Shown: positions 10,385 through 23,458, counted from the first letter of the stretch. The stretch is 64,000 nucleotides of DNA from Gnetum montanum (GCA_015680685.1 MNCI01015696.1:200337-264336); one strand, 5' to 3'. Translations and numbers: made by a program. The notes: generated by a model from the letters alone, not told the origin.

Positions 10385-11295
10385 CTTCTAATTGAAGTTG
10401 ACCATTTACAAGATGTTCCAACTCCCTATTTGCAAATAAAAGGTTCTATTAAAGAACCTGTAGCGGCTGCAGGGCAAGCTCTCAACCTAGATGGTACATA
10501 TACAACCAAGGTATGAACTAATGAGAATCAAATCTGCAGTCTTTTAAGATTTTATTTATTTATTGACATTCTATGTTAATGGCAATAGACATATCTGCAA
10601 ATAGTTTTAGAAAACACACCGGCCTTTGGAAGAACATTTTCTGGTATGCATGATCAACAAGCTATGCGGTTACAAGAGCTAGTGGATTTTGTACAGTCCC
10701 AGGTGATTTCTATAATACCTATATGTATGTTACCACTAGGAATGGATTTTTCATTTTCTATGGAATATGTTGTTATTAATGGAGCATTTTCTACAAATGC
10801 AGCAAGGAAGCCAATGATAAGATTGCACTTGGTGCAGCAAAATCTTTGGCAAATAATATTTTAGCATTTCTTTATATTTATCCAAAGTAGAAAGAACTTA
10901 TTGAGCAAAGTGGAATCTACCTGTATGCCGCTAGTGCTAGAGCATAATGAGTTTACATTGCATAAAATAAGCAGAGTGGAGGTAACAGCACATCTGAACC
11001 CCCGGCGAGTTCAGCAATGTCGGTGGAGTGCATCATTGAGGATCTCCAAGCAAGAATGAAGAAGCTTGAGAGATGGAACATGCTAAACACAGTAAGTACT
11101 CGTAATTTGTGGGTTTTAATTTATTTGAAGCAAACCTATAACAGAAATGGTGGTTTCTTGTTCTTTGTTTTTAAATTCTTGTATGGTTCTGTGATTAACA
11201 TGTCGGATGACTCTCTTATGCAGATACTATGGACATTCCTTACATCTGCTTTGATTGGTTATGCAATGTATCAGAGGAAACAAAGGCTACGCTAG
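10385..11295 (+). pseudogene. broken multi-exon gene, C-terminal exons of a tail-anchored protein
   Basis: Four exons with good plant splice sites can be read: 10385-10510, 10589-10702, 10807-11091 and 11224-11295. Every exon length is a multiple of three and all introns are phase 0. Together they encode about 198 codons, then TAG. The last part has an acidic/basic helix rich in Leu, Lys and Arg (Glu-Asp-Leu-Gln-Ala-Arg-Met-Lys-Lys-Leu). It is followed by a hydrophobic stretch (Leu-Trp-Thr-Phe-Leu-Thr-Ser-Ala-Leu-Ile-Gly) and a basic end (Gln-Arg-Lys-Gln-Arg-Leu-Arg), the layout of a C-terminal membrane anchor. Exon 3 has four in-frame stops (10888, 10945, 10948, 10963), each one C-to-T step from Gln or Arg codons. 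Upstream exons are not found. I do not recognise the family. Confidence 0.65.
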
Positions 11296-12859
11296 CATAT
11301 CATAGTCCTTGACAGACACTAATAATTGCTCATCTTATCACCAACTGGTTCTCTCTCCAATTACCTCCAAAGACACAGTTTGACAATTCATTCAAACACA
11401 CACTCAAGACGACGCAGCATTTATTTGCACGTCACTATTTTGTGGGTAGCATTGAATTAATGCGTTTCTGGTATGATATTTGCCATGCCTCATTCTGAAC
11501 CATGCCAAGGCCACTGCCACTAGCACTAGCACTGCCACACCGCCGACGCCTATTTCTGGCCGGTGGCCATGCACCAATTCACCGCTCAGTGCTGTGACAC
11601 TTTATAATGTTACCCTCATTATAAATACCAGATTGGGCTCTCCCGAATCAAATAACCCTGCAATTTGTAATTCATTTACCAAATTTCAGCAGCTTAGAAA
11701 ATCTTATGAGCTATTGCATGCTCAGATTTACATTANGAAGGCATGGGTGGGTAGATAAGTTTGGTCTTCTTGGCCGTTGTATTGTCGAGGGCAATGACCT
11801 TTCAGAACTCAAACTCAACAGTAAGGAAAGACCTAGTTTTTGGCAATGCCAGCAGAGAAAGCCACCATACACGAGCTCTTGGAATCAACTACCATCTAAG
11901 CTTAGCCTAGTTTTTGGCAACAAACATCTTGTATAGGGGTCATGCAGTCCATCCTGGATGGAGTTACGATTAAGTGTTGAACCGAATCTCTNCCTTGCCC
12001 CACATTGGCATCTCCATCCAATACAATCGGCTCGTATTGCATGGTCTGTGTTGAACCCCTCTATTCAATCTTTCAACCCCACCCCACCCCACCTTCACAA
12101 CCTGATAACCCCCATAACCTCATGCCACTCAACGAGCTGCCCTCACATCCCTGGTCCCTATATAAACCTTGATTATTTGTTGGTCTTTATTTGGAATTGT
12201 CTCCATGGTGCCTTAACCACCATGCATGCTTATTTATGGTAGTATGCATTATGTATGTATCATTATTCATGGTGAAGGTTTAGTTTGATGGGTATTGGTG
12301 CCTATATCTTTGTAGCAGTAGTTTAAAAGTGAAAAAGAAACTTTAACTCTTTAACCTCTTGACATTTGAAATGCATACCACTACGCTATTTGGTTGAATG
12401 AGAATGAAATCGTTTTTTATTTTATTTAAACAAGTGTTCGTGGGTCCCACCCTTACATGTCAGTGGTGCAACCTGGCTCACTAATATGCAGGGGTGGGAT
12501 CCATGAACATACAAACATGGCTAATGATGATCAACCAAGATGCATGAGCTAGCACAATGGCCATACATAATAGTTAAGGCATAGTGGATGCACTTCCCTC
12601 ATGGACATGGACATGAAGGATTTCATCAAACAACATAGTTGGGAACATCCAACATTCAAAGGATTGAGATTTCACTTACCACACCATTATAGGCTTGACA
12701 CCATGATGGGTATTGGTGCCTTGCACCACAATTGTGTGGTGGCCACATTCTCCCCCTTTAGAGATCTTCCTCACTAAGTAGCACCAATGGTTTTATAAAA
12801 ATGGCACCAAGGACGAGCTCTTGCAAGTTCTACCTTTACAACACCACAATCAACCTATG
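11296..12859. other. unassigned sequence with two single-N joins
   Basis: This may begin with the 3' UTR of the broken gene. Single Ns at 11736 and 11992 mark uncertain joins. A few short direct repeats occur, for example GATGGGTATTGGTGCCT near 12288 and 12707. I see no coding motif. Confidence 0.4.
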
Positions 12860-13300
12860 TCTTTTTTTCATGAATATGGCATTGTGGAACAAGGAAGGCC
12901 TTAATGACTTAGGTTGATTTCATGAAGTGCTTGTGATGGTGTTCACCAATCATCTTGATGTCATTTGGTTGTCGGAAACAAAATGGAGTTATCCTTTTGC
13001 AACTCAATCCTGCAATTGGCTAATATATGCTATCCCCATATTTGATGGTTGTTCCAACCTCAACATTTGCTAGTCCTTGCATATCTCTTTGAGTAATTCA
13101 TTCTGGTGGCACATGCATCTCCTTCCATTAGAACTACACCTAAATCATCATAGCCTATGTTCCATCGTTTAAGGTTGGCTATAACACCTTCAAAGAACAA
13201 CTAACTTAGCATGTTGTTGAAGTGCATTCCTTTATTATCATTGGTGACCTTAATGCGGTTGGTCTCCATTTCAAATGATCCTAGGGTAACATCTCCAATT
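12860..13300 (+). pseudogene. LINE endonuclease fragment, broken
   Basis: The plus strand reads Met-Asn-Met-Ala-Leu-Trp-Asn-Lys-Glu-Gly-Leu-Asn, then Leu-Asp-Val-Ile-Trp-Leu-Ser-Glu-Thr-Lys, matching the Trp-Asn-x-x-Gly-Leu-Asn and Glu-Thr-Lys motifs of L1 endonucleases. Around 13225-13260 Ile-Ile-Ile-Gly-Asp-Leu-Asn-Ala matches the Gly-Asp-Phe-Asn motif. Frameshifts and stops lie between them. Confidence 0.65.
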
Positions 13301-13499
13301 CGGAAACTCTTTTGCTACAACATTTGTAAGACACTGCATAGGTTGTTGAGTTATCCCTTGGCATGCTAGCATTTGTGCTTCCCACATTGATAAATGTTGG
13401 ATTTCTCCCCTAAACATCAGTTGCCTTTTCACAACTTTTGGAGACAGTATGCCTTGTTGGTGATCTAAAGGTTGCTCTCCTTTTGAAACAAGGGTTGAA

Positions 13500-13960
13500 A
13501 GAAGTGTGGTGATCCTTACGAGTTCCATGATATCTTAACCATCACTAAAGAACTACATAACCTTGATTCCTTGTGTGTTGTGTCACAAAGATATGTAGGT
13601 TTGCAAAGGAGCTTTGGCTTTGATGCTCAAGTCACCACCCTTCTCTAGAAATTGGGACTTAGGGGTAGATAGCTCTCTTGAGGAATGATGTCTTTATGTG
13701 TATGTTATTGCTTTGGAATATGTTGTGTATGTTGTATTGGTTCACTTATATGATTATAAAGGCATTCTCACGATGTTTCTAACTATGGACTAATGTATCA
13801 TTCGAGTTATGTACTTATGTCATGCTTATAGGTTCTTGAGGCATAGTCCACTTTGAATCCACTCTAGAACATTTGTCTCCTTTGGGACTCTTGGATGATG
13901 TCAAGTGGTGCTTCCCAAGAGCAATGTCATTACACTTAGTATTACAGAAAAGGTTTTGGT
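13500..13960 (+). repeat. dispersed repeat R1, copy 1
   Basis: This block aligns by eye with 32793-33260 in the same orientation, sharing many words such as AAAGAACTACAT, ATATGTAGG, TATGTGTATG, TGGACTAATGTAT and GGCATAGTCCAC. It begins TGTGGTGATCC, LTR-like, but no terminus is proven. No protein is evident. Confidence 0.75.
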
Positions 13961-14501
13961 TCAATTAAAAGGCACACTAAATACTTTTGCAAAGCAATTA
14001 CAAGTGATAGATATGATGACAAAAGATGAGTGAATAGTTCTTGGTCTTGTCCTTGTAGAGGATCTAATTGTGTAGATAGTTTATATAAGTAGATGACATA
14101 CACATGCATCATCTACCTTGAACCCAAGGAATACAAATAACTCTCAAGTTTATTGGTTATAGGAATAGTTATTACAAGTAGGTGATGTAATCATGTGTCA
14201 TCTACATGGAATAGAAATGGTGAAATTATTCAAGCATTTGATTTTGAGGAAGTTCCTTGCTTCTTGGAGTGAGCTCTGGCACAAAACACAAATGTGCTCT
14301 AGCTTAAATTTTTGTACTTAGAAAGCATGTGATGTACCAAGGGAATGTTATTGATGATTTCCAATTGGTACAAACCAATTATATGTGGTTGAGTTTCTCA
14401 TGGTGAATTGTGAGAGAAACACAATCTTTCTTACCAATTAATTTTTGTAAGAGTTTAAGATGGTGATTCTGTCATGCATTAGAAATGATGTAATGTATGG
14501 G

Positions 14502-14880
14502 TAATAAAGGTTTCTTGGTCAAGACGACAACATTGCTATCAATAGTATGCATAACGAACCAATTGTAAACATCAAAGATGGCATGAACATGAATTGCAAA
14601 GTTTACTTATGTATATCTTTGCATTTAATAAATGAAAATATTATAATACATATGACACAAATGAAGGAATACATGTTGCCATAGTAGGGAAATGATAATT
14701 TTATAATTTTTATGTATTTTATAAATATAAATAATAAAACAATAATACAACTCATTATAACCCCTTGTAAGACAAGTGCAATGTTTACACACAAAAAAGA
14801 AATAAAATGTACCTTCACATCACAATCCAAACGAGATAGAGGCAATACTAACATACAAAAGCGATAAATTCTTCTTAGTG
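14502..14880 (-). repeat. Gypsy family-A LTR, copy 2, partial
   Basis: Sequence from about 14530 matches 19620-19990 closely (for example TTTACTTATGTATATC, TGTTGCCATAGTAG, GACAAGTGCAATGTT). Similarity ends at an AT-rich simple-sequence patch near 14885. It would be the outer end of a 3' LTR for the minus-strand element. Confidence 0.7.
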
Positions 14881-16442
14881 ATCCAACACCATTTCTTTAT
14901 ATATATATATTGTTTTTTTTATTTAAAAAATAAAAAATAAATAAAATGGCAACACACCTTTGGTTCACTATACAAAATAAAAAATATAGAAATATTTTAA
15001 AAATAAAAGAAAATAATAAAAATTAAGTTAAATTAAATGATGCCCAAACACCCAAAAACAAGCCATCAAAGGCATGGAAAAAAATTTAAACAATTTAATC
15101 ATCATGCATAATGTTGCAACAACGCTAAAACTTGGAAAATTGTGAGATCCTATCAACAAAAAGTTAGTGAGAAAGGGAAATAAACACAGTAAATCATAGA
15201 GGATTCAACTTTAAACAAATACCTAAATTAAAATTATAAATTACTTTGGTAATCAAATATAGGCAAGAAAAGAAATATCTTGGATAACCATTAATATCAA
15301 TGGGGTTGTCGCTATTAAAACTTGAGATCAATTGAGTACTTTATGTCATGTAATTACTGCCATCCCATAGGAAGTTAAGCATCAAGCTTACTCATTTACA
15401 ATGTTGAGCTACCAAGAATTTGCAAGTGGGTCCTCCCCCTAGTAGGCTCCAACCTTCTTGCACTTGCAAATCCCATCAATGAGACACCCATGGACTCTTA
15501 ATAACTAGTGAGACATCAGAATTAAAGATGAGTCCACCCCTTGGATAAACAAATCTTATCCTTCATTTCATCATAGTCAACTTTCTGCATGCACATTGAT
15601 GAACCAAAGATGGACTAATAAGGAAAACATGAGAATTTGAATGGACTAGAGAGAAGGAAAATGTGACATCACTGAGTCCCAACCAACAATTCAATTAGCT
15701 TATTAGAGCATGAGAGCATTCACTACACTTCACAAGGGATCTTCCACTAGTTCCCTTCACCTCTACTTGCCTAACCAAAGAGGGTAGACCTTCAAGTTCC
15801 CCTTTAGAGCTGTAAGGTAGCACCACCACTTCTAATGCCATCTAGTTTTGATTATTCCACGATCTAGTGTTGCAAAATCATCAAGAAGCCCAAGAATCTA
15901 GTTTGGTTTTCTTCCCTCCTTGCATGTATGTAGGATAGGTTCTTGAATTTGGTGTTACTAGAAACCTTTCTTTAGTCCTTCTAGTTGTGCTAAACAATCA
16001 AATCCATATATTGTCCTCTAATTGGGTAATGAACATAGACGTGCCCATTATGATTAAACAAGATTTTGACATTTAGATCAAGATTTGATTAAACAACATT
16101 TAACTTTATTAGAGTTCCCTGAGAGTGACTTCTAGGTCTTCAAAACCCTAGAGCTAGGATAGGTCAATGATTGATGGTCATGGACTTACACTTGTTTGGT
16201 CTTCTCAAGTAACTCAACAAGTTGGTCATAGGCATATCATCTTGCTTATATGGACAAATTACTAATTTGAGGTTCATATATCCAACTCATCTTCTTCTAA
16301 TTGTGAGTAACCAAAAGTTCTCCAGCCTGGGATGATAATGCTACCAATACATGTGGACCAAGAGTACAAGAAAACATTTGTTGCTTCTATCTCTACTATA
16401 TCATCCTCTTCCTTTTTTTGTTTGTTTTAAATTTAAATTTAA

Positions 16443-16491
<49 letters not shown>

Positions 16492-17430
16492 AAGAGGAGA
16501 AGATCATAACTTTAGAAAAATTAATCTTTTGAAGATGCTCAAAGTCTTGATCATCACTTGGACTTCTTGAAATGCACTTGATAAATCAAGGACCTCACCC
16601 ATGAGCTTAATGTGAAAAACGTAAGTTCATGAAATCACGAACCTCCTCTAGCTTGTGTGGTAGAACAAACACATGATCCAACCCCATTGATCAAGATCCT
16701 TTCTAATGGTTGTAGGATCCCTTGATGGCATAACCTTTTCTAAATTGCAACCTAGTACTTATCTAGGTTTCCAAAGTTCACAACTTAAAGTTTGAGCATT
16801 CTAGATCTTCTCATGGATCTAATAGCATTAGCTTCCCAACTTTTGGTGCAGGATCTAACTTCTTGTTGAGTATATGGTTGGTTCACTAGTGATGGTAGAA
16901 GAAAAGGGGATGGATGAATTTGCGTTGTGTATGAATTCTATCAACCAAAGTTACACATTAGACCTACTTAGCACTCTCACATCATTATATTTGTAAACTC
17001 AACCATCCACCATCTAGCTCTTAGAATAAGCATTCATAAATCACATTAATTGATTTCTTATAAATACACAAAACACACTCAAAAGAATACAAAAATTAAA
17101 ATTGAGTAATCATTAATATTTAAAAATAGACAAATAAAAAATCATAGCAAAAAATAACAAATCAAAATTGATAGATACATATGCTCAAAAAATGCATACA
17201 AAATCATACCAAACTGAAAGAATAAGCAACATAAAGAATGATATATCATTACTTTTAAAAAATATGCATTCAAAAATACACAAAAAAGAAAATTTAAATA
17301 CATAAACAAAACAAACCATATTCTACCACCGAAGCCATTACATGAAGGTGTCTTCCCCCACAACTAAATTCAAGATTGACATCTAACAACCTTCTTTTGA
17401 TCAACATCACCAAATGAATGAGGAGATAAT
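14881..17430. other. AT-rich sequence, including a (CT)n microsatellite
   Basis: Presumed interior of the minus-strand family-A element, but no RT, RNase H or integrase motif is readable. The only clear structure is a (CT)n run at 16449-16488. Confidence 0.45.
16449..16488. repeat. (CT)n microsatellite
   Basis: About twenty uninterrupted CT dinucleotides. Confidence 0.95.
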
Positions 17431-17699
17431 TGAGATTTTTTATAGCACCCTAGTGTTCGCCTTCTTGGTTAAATTTTGAAAGTGATGTTTTTTTTTTTCA
17501 TTTTATGTGAGGATATTTTACCTTTGCGTTTATCTAAATGAGTGAAAACTTCATTTGCTTGATGTTTAGAAATACAATTCTCTTGATACTATTTCTTTGA
17601 AGATGATGGTAAAGAAGGGAATGAACATGAATCCTTATTGACAGTTATACATTCTTTCTCTTATGAAAATATTTTTGTTTGTGAGGTGATGAATTTCTT

Positions 17700-19471
17700 A
17701 TCATAGGAGGAACACAATTTTTGTGGTATTTTCCAATAGTGTATGATGATAGAAAATGAGGGTAGTACATTATATTAGAGAATTGAACTTGTCCATGTTG
17801 TGGTTCATTTAAAATTCCCTCCTATAATGGTATAGAGGGCCATGGTGGATATTAGTGAAGTTGTGGTTGTTAAGATAGTTGTGGTGGATATGGCCAATAT
17901 TGATGGGACATTGCTTGAAGTATTTGGTTCATATTCTATTAAGCTTCATGGCATTATGAAGTTTGTTGTATGGTAGAGGGGGTACTCCAAGGTGTTAAGT
18001 TTCAAGGATTAGGTCTCATCCATTGTTGATGTTATTGTGGCTAAAGAAATGGATCATAAGGGTAATATATCCATTCATGGTAAGGCCTCATACCCTTTAT
18101 CTTTGTTCCATCAATCCTAACTTATGGTGAAACTACTTTTACAATTACTTCAATAACTTCATTTTTCAAATCGTTAAGACCTGATGTCATCTTTTGATTT
18201 AGAACATTGTAAGTCTTATTAATAACATTGGCAAGGTTTGCTACGGTCTTCCTGGTTCTCATGCTTTCTTACATAATGAATTCAACAACATCCAAATGTT
18301 GAGTCTTACATTCAGCATTCTACATGAACTTCTAACATTAGAAAGTTGTGTTGACTTCCTCTACATTAATATGCTTATGTCATTCACCTTCTACTATGGT
18401 CATAGAATCTAGCACAACTACAATTTTAGCCACTAAGCTCTCATAGAGATTACTCATGATATGCATATCCACCCTATCATGAATCTATGCTCATATCCTT
18501 ATACTAGATGCATTAATTTCTCAGGTTTGCTGAACCCATGATTTGGACATTAATTGAACATGAAATTGTACCATTCTATGATCACATCTAATGATTCATT
18601 TGTATCCTACTCTCATCCTACTATCTTCTTTCTAAGGTTTGCAACTCAACCATAAGATTGAAATCTAATATTAAAAAATTTTACATGTCTACCCAAGAGG
18701 AGATGGAATTGGGTGGAATAGCATGATCAGTTAGTATGAGAAAAGAGATGAAGTTTTTACCAATTACTATTCAACCCTTACAGCTTATAAGTGATGATAA
18801 ATGCTTGAAAGTGAAGCTACATGAATCAATTATTTAACTACTCATTGAATGTGGAAATGTCAATCATGTTAACCTCATTGATTCTTGTCTCATCAATGCT
18901 TTTAGTTGGGATGCAAACCTCTTCATGAATTTGATCCTAGTAGATTCATAAGAACATTGAATCATCCAAATCATTAACACTTTAATTTAAATGAAGGTAA
19001 GACAAACAAAGGATGACAAAATGCTTCATATCACTATAGGTATAGCTTAGACCCCAAGAACAAAGGTGCATGGACCTCATTCCCCTAGGATCATTCATGT
19101 TGTAGCAATGAGAATCTTTAGGAGAAGGTCCTACCTACTTCTCAGCATGTATGTGTTCATATTCTTACTCCACAATCATATCATGAAGCTCTTAATTCTC
19201 ATGAGTGATACACTTTAATTATTAGGGTGACATGTGTTTGTAATTTGTCAAATCCTTCATGAAGCCTTGATTGGACAAGACCTTCTCAATGGCAGAAGGT
19301 GCAACTTTCCTAGGTTCTTTGCAAAATTGTTTATGTGCATTGCATCATCATCTCAGTTTTTCTTGATGTCACCACTGTAAGAGGTCCCGCTTCATTTACC
19401 ATAATTTTAAACCTAATTTGGACCAATTGAGGCTTTTGGTGCAATCTACTTTTCTTTTTTAGTTTAGCCAT
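17700..19471 (-). pseudogene. Ty3/Gypsy gag, broken
   Basis: The minus frame opens with a basic N-terminus (Met-Ala-Lys-Leu-Lys-Lys-Lys-Ser-Arg) at 19471. Near 18680-18560 it carries the Retrotrans_gag core: Val-Ala-Asn-Leu-Arg-Lys-Lys-Ile, then Asn-Glu-Ser-Leu-Asp-Val, then a stop in place of Gln and Cys-Pro-Asn-His-Gly-Phe. A Pro/Gln-rich C-terminal part follows at about 17980-17780. Many in-frame stops are of the TAG, TAA and TGA kind that one C-to-T change produces from Gln or Arg codons. Gag would package element RNA into cytoplasmic particles; this copy cannot. No CCHC knuckle is visible. Confidence 0.7.
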
Positions 19472-19583
19472 GATTACTTTGGTTCTATATTTCTTATAAA
19501 ATGAACTTAAAAACAAAAGAAAAATTGTGAATGTATGAGTAAAATAATCAATTCATAAATGTCTTCCTTATAAACAACGCCAA

Positions 19584-20648
19584 TGATAAGGAGTCCCCTA
19601 GTTGAGATCACAAGAGGTCTATCAATGGTATGCATAGCAAGCTAGTCATAAACACGAAAGATGATGAGAACATGAATTACAAAGTTTACTTATGTATATC
19701 ATTGTGTTTAATAAATGAAAATATTATTCTACATACGATATCAGGGAAGGAACCCATGTTGCCATAGTAGAAAAATGATAGTTCTATAATTTTTATAATT
19801 TTAATGTATTTTATAAAAATATAAAAAAATTAAAACTTGTTGCAAAACTACACAAGACAAGTGCAATGTTCACACATGAAAAAGAAATAAAATACTTCTT
19901 CATGTCACAATCCCTTACAAGATAGATGCAACTTAGAAATCTAATACACATGCAAACCATGTTGTAATCCCTTATGGGACAAGTGTGACACTAATACACA
20001 AAGCAATAAAATTTCCTCAGTCATACCCTTGATGGTTCAAAACCATTCTATATAGATATGACCTCCTCAGGCAAGGTGGAATCATCGCAAAGCTTCACAC
20101 AACTACACTAATCTATCTAAAAAATTAATTTAATTATAATTTTTAAATTTAATGAATAAATTCATTGACATATTATATCAAGATTCAATAAAATAAAATT
20201 ATAAATTTTAAGGAAATCAAATTGAGCTTTATTTATTGTGCAAACACTTGAATTTGTGTTGACTAAATGATTTTTGGCTACAAAAGCATGACAACACTTT
20301 GATAGAGTCTTGTTGCATAGTGAAGTAATGATATAAAACACATAGTAAAAATAAATTACACACTTACCTAAGGGAGGAGTAGAAGATCTTATATTAAAGA
20401 AAATTAGAAATTAAAGAACATTTGAAGCTTTTCTCCTTGGATATTTATATTTTTTAAGTTTGTAATAGAAGTAGTGGTGCACCACAAGAGGTAGCACACT
20501 TGGTGAAGTAGCACACCACATGATGTAGAACTAATGATGTATCAACACTCATTGAAACAAGCCAAAACTATAAGTTTGAGTGCACACAAATAAGTTTATG
20601 CATCGAGGCTTACAAAATAATATAAAATTGTCATTGGATCACTCATCA
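19584..20648 (-). repeat. Gypsy family-A LTR, copy 3 (5' LTR)
   Basis: Minus strand starts TGATGAGTGATC and ends CTTATCA, a TG...CA bounded LTR of 1065 bp. Immediately inside lies a degenerate TTGGCG primer site, then gag, so this is a 5' LTR. A short motif around 'caatccctta..ggataggtgcaa' recurs within it. Copies 1 and 4 align over most of the length. Confidence 0.75.
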
Positions 20649-21926
20649 TTGGGATTGATGCTTCTTATTATAACGTGTTACTTTTGTTGTGTGGCTATCA
20701 TTATATCTATTGATCTTGTGAAAAGTCTTTGTTTTGAATGCCTCAAGACTCTATAATTTGGTGTTACAATGTGATAGTGTTGTGTTTGTGTGTTGTGAAT
20801 TAACACTTGGATTTTCATGTGAGGATCCCTTATCAATGGTACCTTAATTGGTTAGTTTAAAATACATAGAAGAAAATTGATGGTATTTCAAATTGTCCTA
20901 TGTAAAATTCTCATGTTTATGGGGAGTGTCCTCATGACATTATTTTAGGGTAGTGATATGTGTATGAAGTTCTTAGATGTTTTAATATCTTTGTATTTTT
21001 ATTTAAATTTTCCTAATTGAGAATTTCATTTGGCTTAAGGAGTAGTTCCTAATGTGGATGGTGATTCATCCTTATGTGAAACAACATGATGCATTGTATC
21101 ATCCATAGCTTGCATTTTTTTTTTTTTGCAAGACATCTAAAATCATACTAGATTCATAATTGGTTGCAATTAATTTCTCAAGTGTTAGAGAGAGAGAAAA
21201 TCACATTATAGTTAACAACTAGTTGAAATGTAGTCGGTAATGATTAGTTTTAGAAACAACTGCTAGTTATAGGAAAAGAAAAAATAAAAGGAAAAAAGAA
21301 AAAATTATAGTTTTAGCAAACATGATGCATGGTTGTTGGCTTGTAAATGCTCATATATAAAAGAACTTATGTGCTTGATTTCATGACTTGCAATTGGTAA
21401 ATAGTGTGATATGTGATAATACTTTTGGAATTATGGTGATTGTCATGGATGAATCTCTATGTTCACCACCTTCATTCCATGTTCAATATCTTGGATAGTT
21501 GAGCACTGGATGACATTTTTTTCTATCCATGTGATGAAATGTTCTAGGTTGCTTATGAATATTGTGATAGATAGTGGTTCTTATTTTATGGGAGAATGTA
21601 ACAAATGTTGTATCCAATGTCAAATCACTTTATTAATTATACTAGTGAATATGAAATAGGATTTCATGTTTAACCATCTTGATAGAAGATGGTGTTAGCA
21701 CATTCACATCATATGATGGAGCACATTGTAATAGACATCTTATTTTCTTAAAATTATTCTAGCACATTGGAATAATTTTATTAAGTTGGATACATAGGTT
21801 TCTTTGGATTCAAAGATGATAAAATCATGAGACCAGTTTCTCATTGCATAAGTGGAATGAGTATATTTTAGATAAGGCTAATGGAAAGAGTGCAATATAT
21901 ACTTGGTTGGATTACCAGTTCCTCTC
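20649..21926. other. unassigned AT-rich sequence
   Basis: A T run (21113-21127) and short AT-rich stretches only. Short ORFs here show no recognisable motif. Confidence 0.4.
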
Positions 21927-22080
21927 AATTTGGTTCACACTTTATAAATCAGTGTATATACAATCGTGAGTATAAATTTGGTTCACACTTTATAAATCAG
22001 TGTATATACAATCATGAGTATAATGGAGACTGTCACAACACAAAAGTATTTGGATGCAAAGTCAGGTTGTTATGCTAAGA
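21880..22080 (+). pseudogene. possible Copia integrase C-terminal scrap
   Basis: An open frame ends with His-Asn-Thr-Lys-Val-Phe-Gly-Cys-Lys-Val, resembling the His-Leu-Lys-Val-Phe-Gly-Cys-x-Ala/Val motif that follows the integrase core in Ty1/Copia polyproteins. The frame then stops. Evidence is a single short motif, so the call is weak. Confidence 0.35.
21927..22022 (+). repeat. 48-bp tandem duplication
   Basis: Units 21927-21974 and 21975-22022 differ at one position (CGTGAG versus CATGAG, a CpG-type transition). The unit length is 16 codons, so the frame through it is kept. Confidence 0.9.
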
Positions 22081-22148
22081 AATTAAAGGCAGAGTTTAAG
22101 AGAAAAAATTGTGCGATAATGCAATGAGAAAGTCAAGGAGTATAACCT

Positions 22149-22200
22149 ATGAAAGTGGTACTTATATATAGGTTATGAAAGTGGTACTTATATATAGGTT
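22149..22200 (+). repeat. 26-bp tandem duplication with palindromic edges
   Basis: Units 22149-22174 and 22175-22200 are identical. The block is flanked by TATAACCTAT (22141-22150) and its inverse complement ending near 22206, so it can also form a stem. Confidence 0.9.
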
Positions 22201-22395
22201 ATAGAATGCAAGTAAAATGCTGAAAAACACAAAGTTTATTGGTTTGAATAGTTGCAATAATGGTTGTATTTTACACAATATATTGATGTGAACAGCTATG
22301 GTGATGCTATCAGATGCATCCATGAAATCTAACTAGAAGTTATCCAATATTAAACAAAACTATGCAGTAGAATGCCTAACTTTTGAAAATAAAAA

Positions 22396-23458
22396 TCAAA
22401 GATACAATGCTGAATTTTCACAGTTATCAATTTTATCCAAAGGGAGAAGGAAAGAAGAAAAATTCACAGTATTATTGCATACTTTATGCCTAAAACAAGA
22501 ATTTAGAACCTGAGCACCACGTCTATTAACAACACATATTGTTAATGTGCTCATCAAAATTGATTCTAAAATTCTAGGGTTGCTGCTGGATGCCCATGTT
22601 TTGCACTTGCCATTCTTGTGTAAATTGAGTTCATATGAGTAGGTCCCAAGTAAGAAAGCATAATGAAAAACGTCTTTGCTTGTATAGGATTGAAACCCTA
22701 ATCTCCGTTGTGCCAAGCATCTACAACACAAAAATCACAAAAATGAGCTACTGTCCTTTAGAGTTAGAAAGGAAGCTCCTAACCTGGAAATAAAAATAAA
22801 ACAAAAATACCATGGATGTTCTTGTGCTCTATTCGTGCTTCTAAATTCCTTGTTAAAACGTGACTTCAGATCACATGATGAAGGAAAAAACAAGCAATAA
22901 CAGGGTATTAGAGTATTGACATCACCAACGCCCTCATTGTGGCTTCGCAGCAGCAGCAGGAGTACTTCTACGAGCTTGGAGAAGTTTCATTATTTTTGTC
23001 CATTCTCAAGATTTGACAAGAAAACACAGGGTTTGTTGTTGAGATGCAATAGAGAAGGCAACTGCAGAAACAATAGGAGCAGATCGATGGTGCCATGGAA
23101 AAAGATCATCCACTGGTGGGAAATAGAGCAACAATAACGCGACTTCTTCTCCATCGCTGTTGATACAAATCCAGATGGAAAATCTGCAACAATTGATAGA
23201 GGCGTGACCATGAGACTCCAACAGCTCAAGATCTGGGAGTGTGTGCGGCAAAAGGGGTAGCAAAGGTGGACAAATAGTGGCTAACGACGACAGTACAACA
23301 CAAAACCAAGAACGTCCAGCTTTTGGCATGAAAGCCACTGGGACTATGTAGACCTTCACAGGGTTACACATAAATGTGAATGCAATGATACACAAAGCCC
23401 TAAGGCCACATAATCTTATTTTTATAAAGATTATCCGCATTACTATATACATGGTCAT
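22396..23458 (-). other. GC-richer island with unassigned ORFs
   Basis: Two minus-strand ORFs, 23458-23006 (150 aa) and 22731-22396 (111 aa), lie in an island less AT-rich than its surroundings. The second follows TTTTTGTGTTGTAG, which would serve as a splice acceptor. Neither has a motif I recognise, and the first has an unusual hydrophobic, Pro-rich composition. A real host exon, a repeat or chance are all possible. Confidence 0.25.

Larger units (their letters stand above)
14502..20648 (-). mobile_element. Gypsy family-A element, minus strand, decayed
   Basis: On the minus strand this runs from a 5' LTR (20648-19584) through a degenerate primer site (19583-19563, Asp/Athila-like TTGGCG start) and gag (19471-17700) to a partial 3' LTR (about 14880-14502). 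The outer flanks TTGGG (20649-20653) and ATGGG (14497-14501) agree at four of five bases, compatible with an aged 5-bp target duplication. I find no RT or integrase motif in the interior, and the inner part of the 3' LTR is lost or unrecognisable. Confidence 0.6.

Noticed and set aside
16449-16488. CT run as a promoter element
   Set aside because: No gene follows; an ordinary microsatellite.
21927-22200. Tandem duplications as a CRISPR-like array
   Set aside because: Only two adjacent units each, no spacers; plain tandem duplications in plant DNA.
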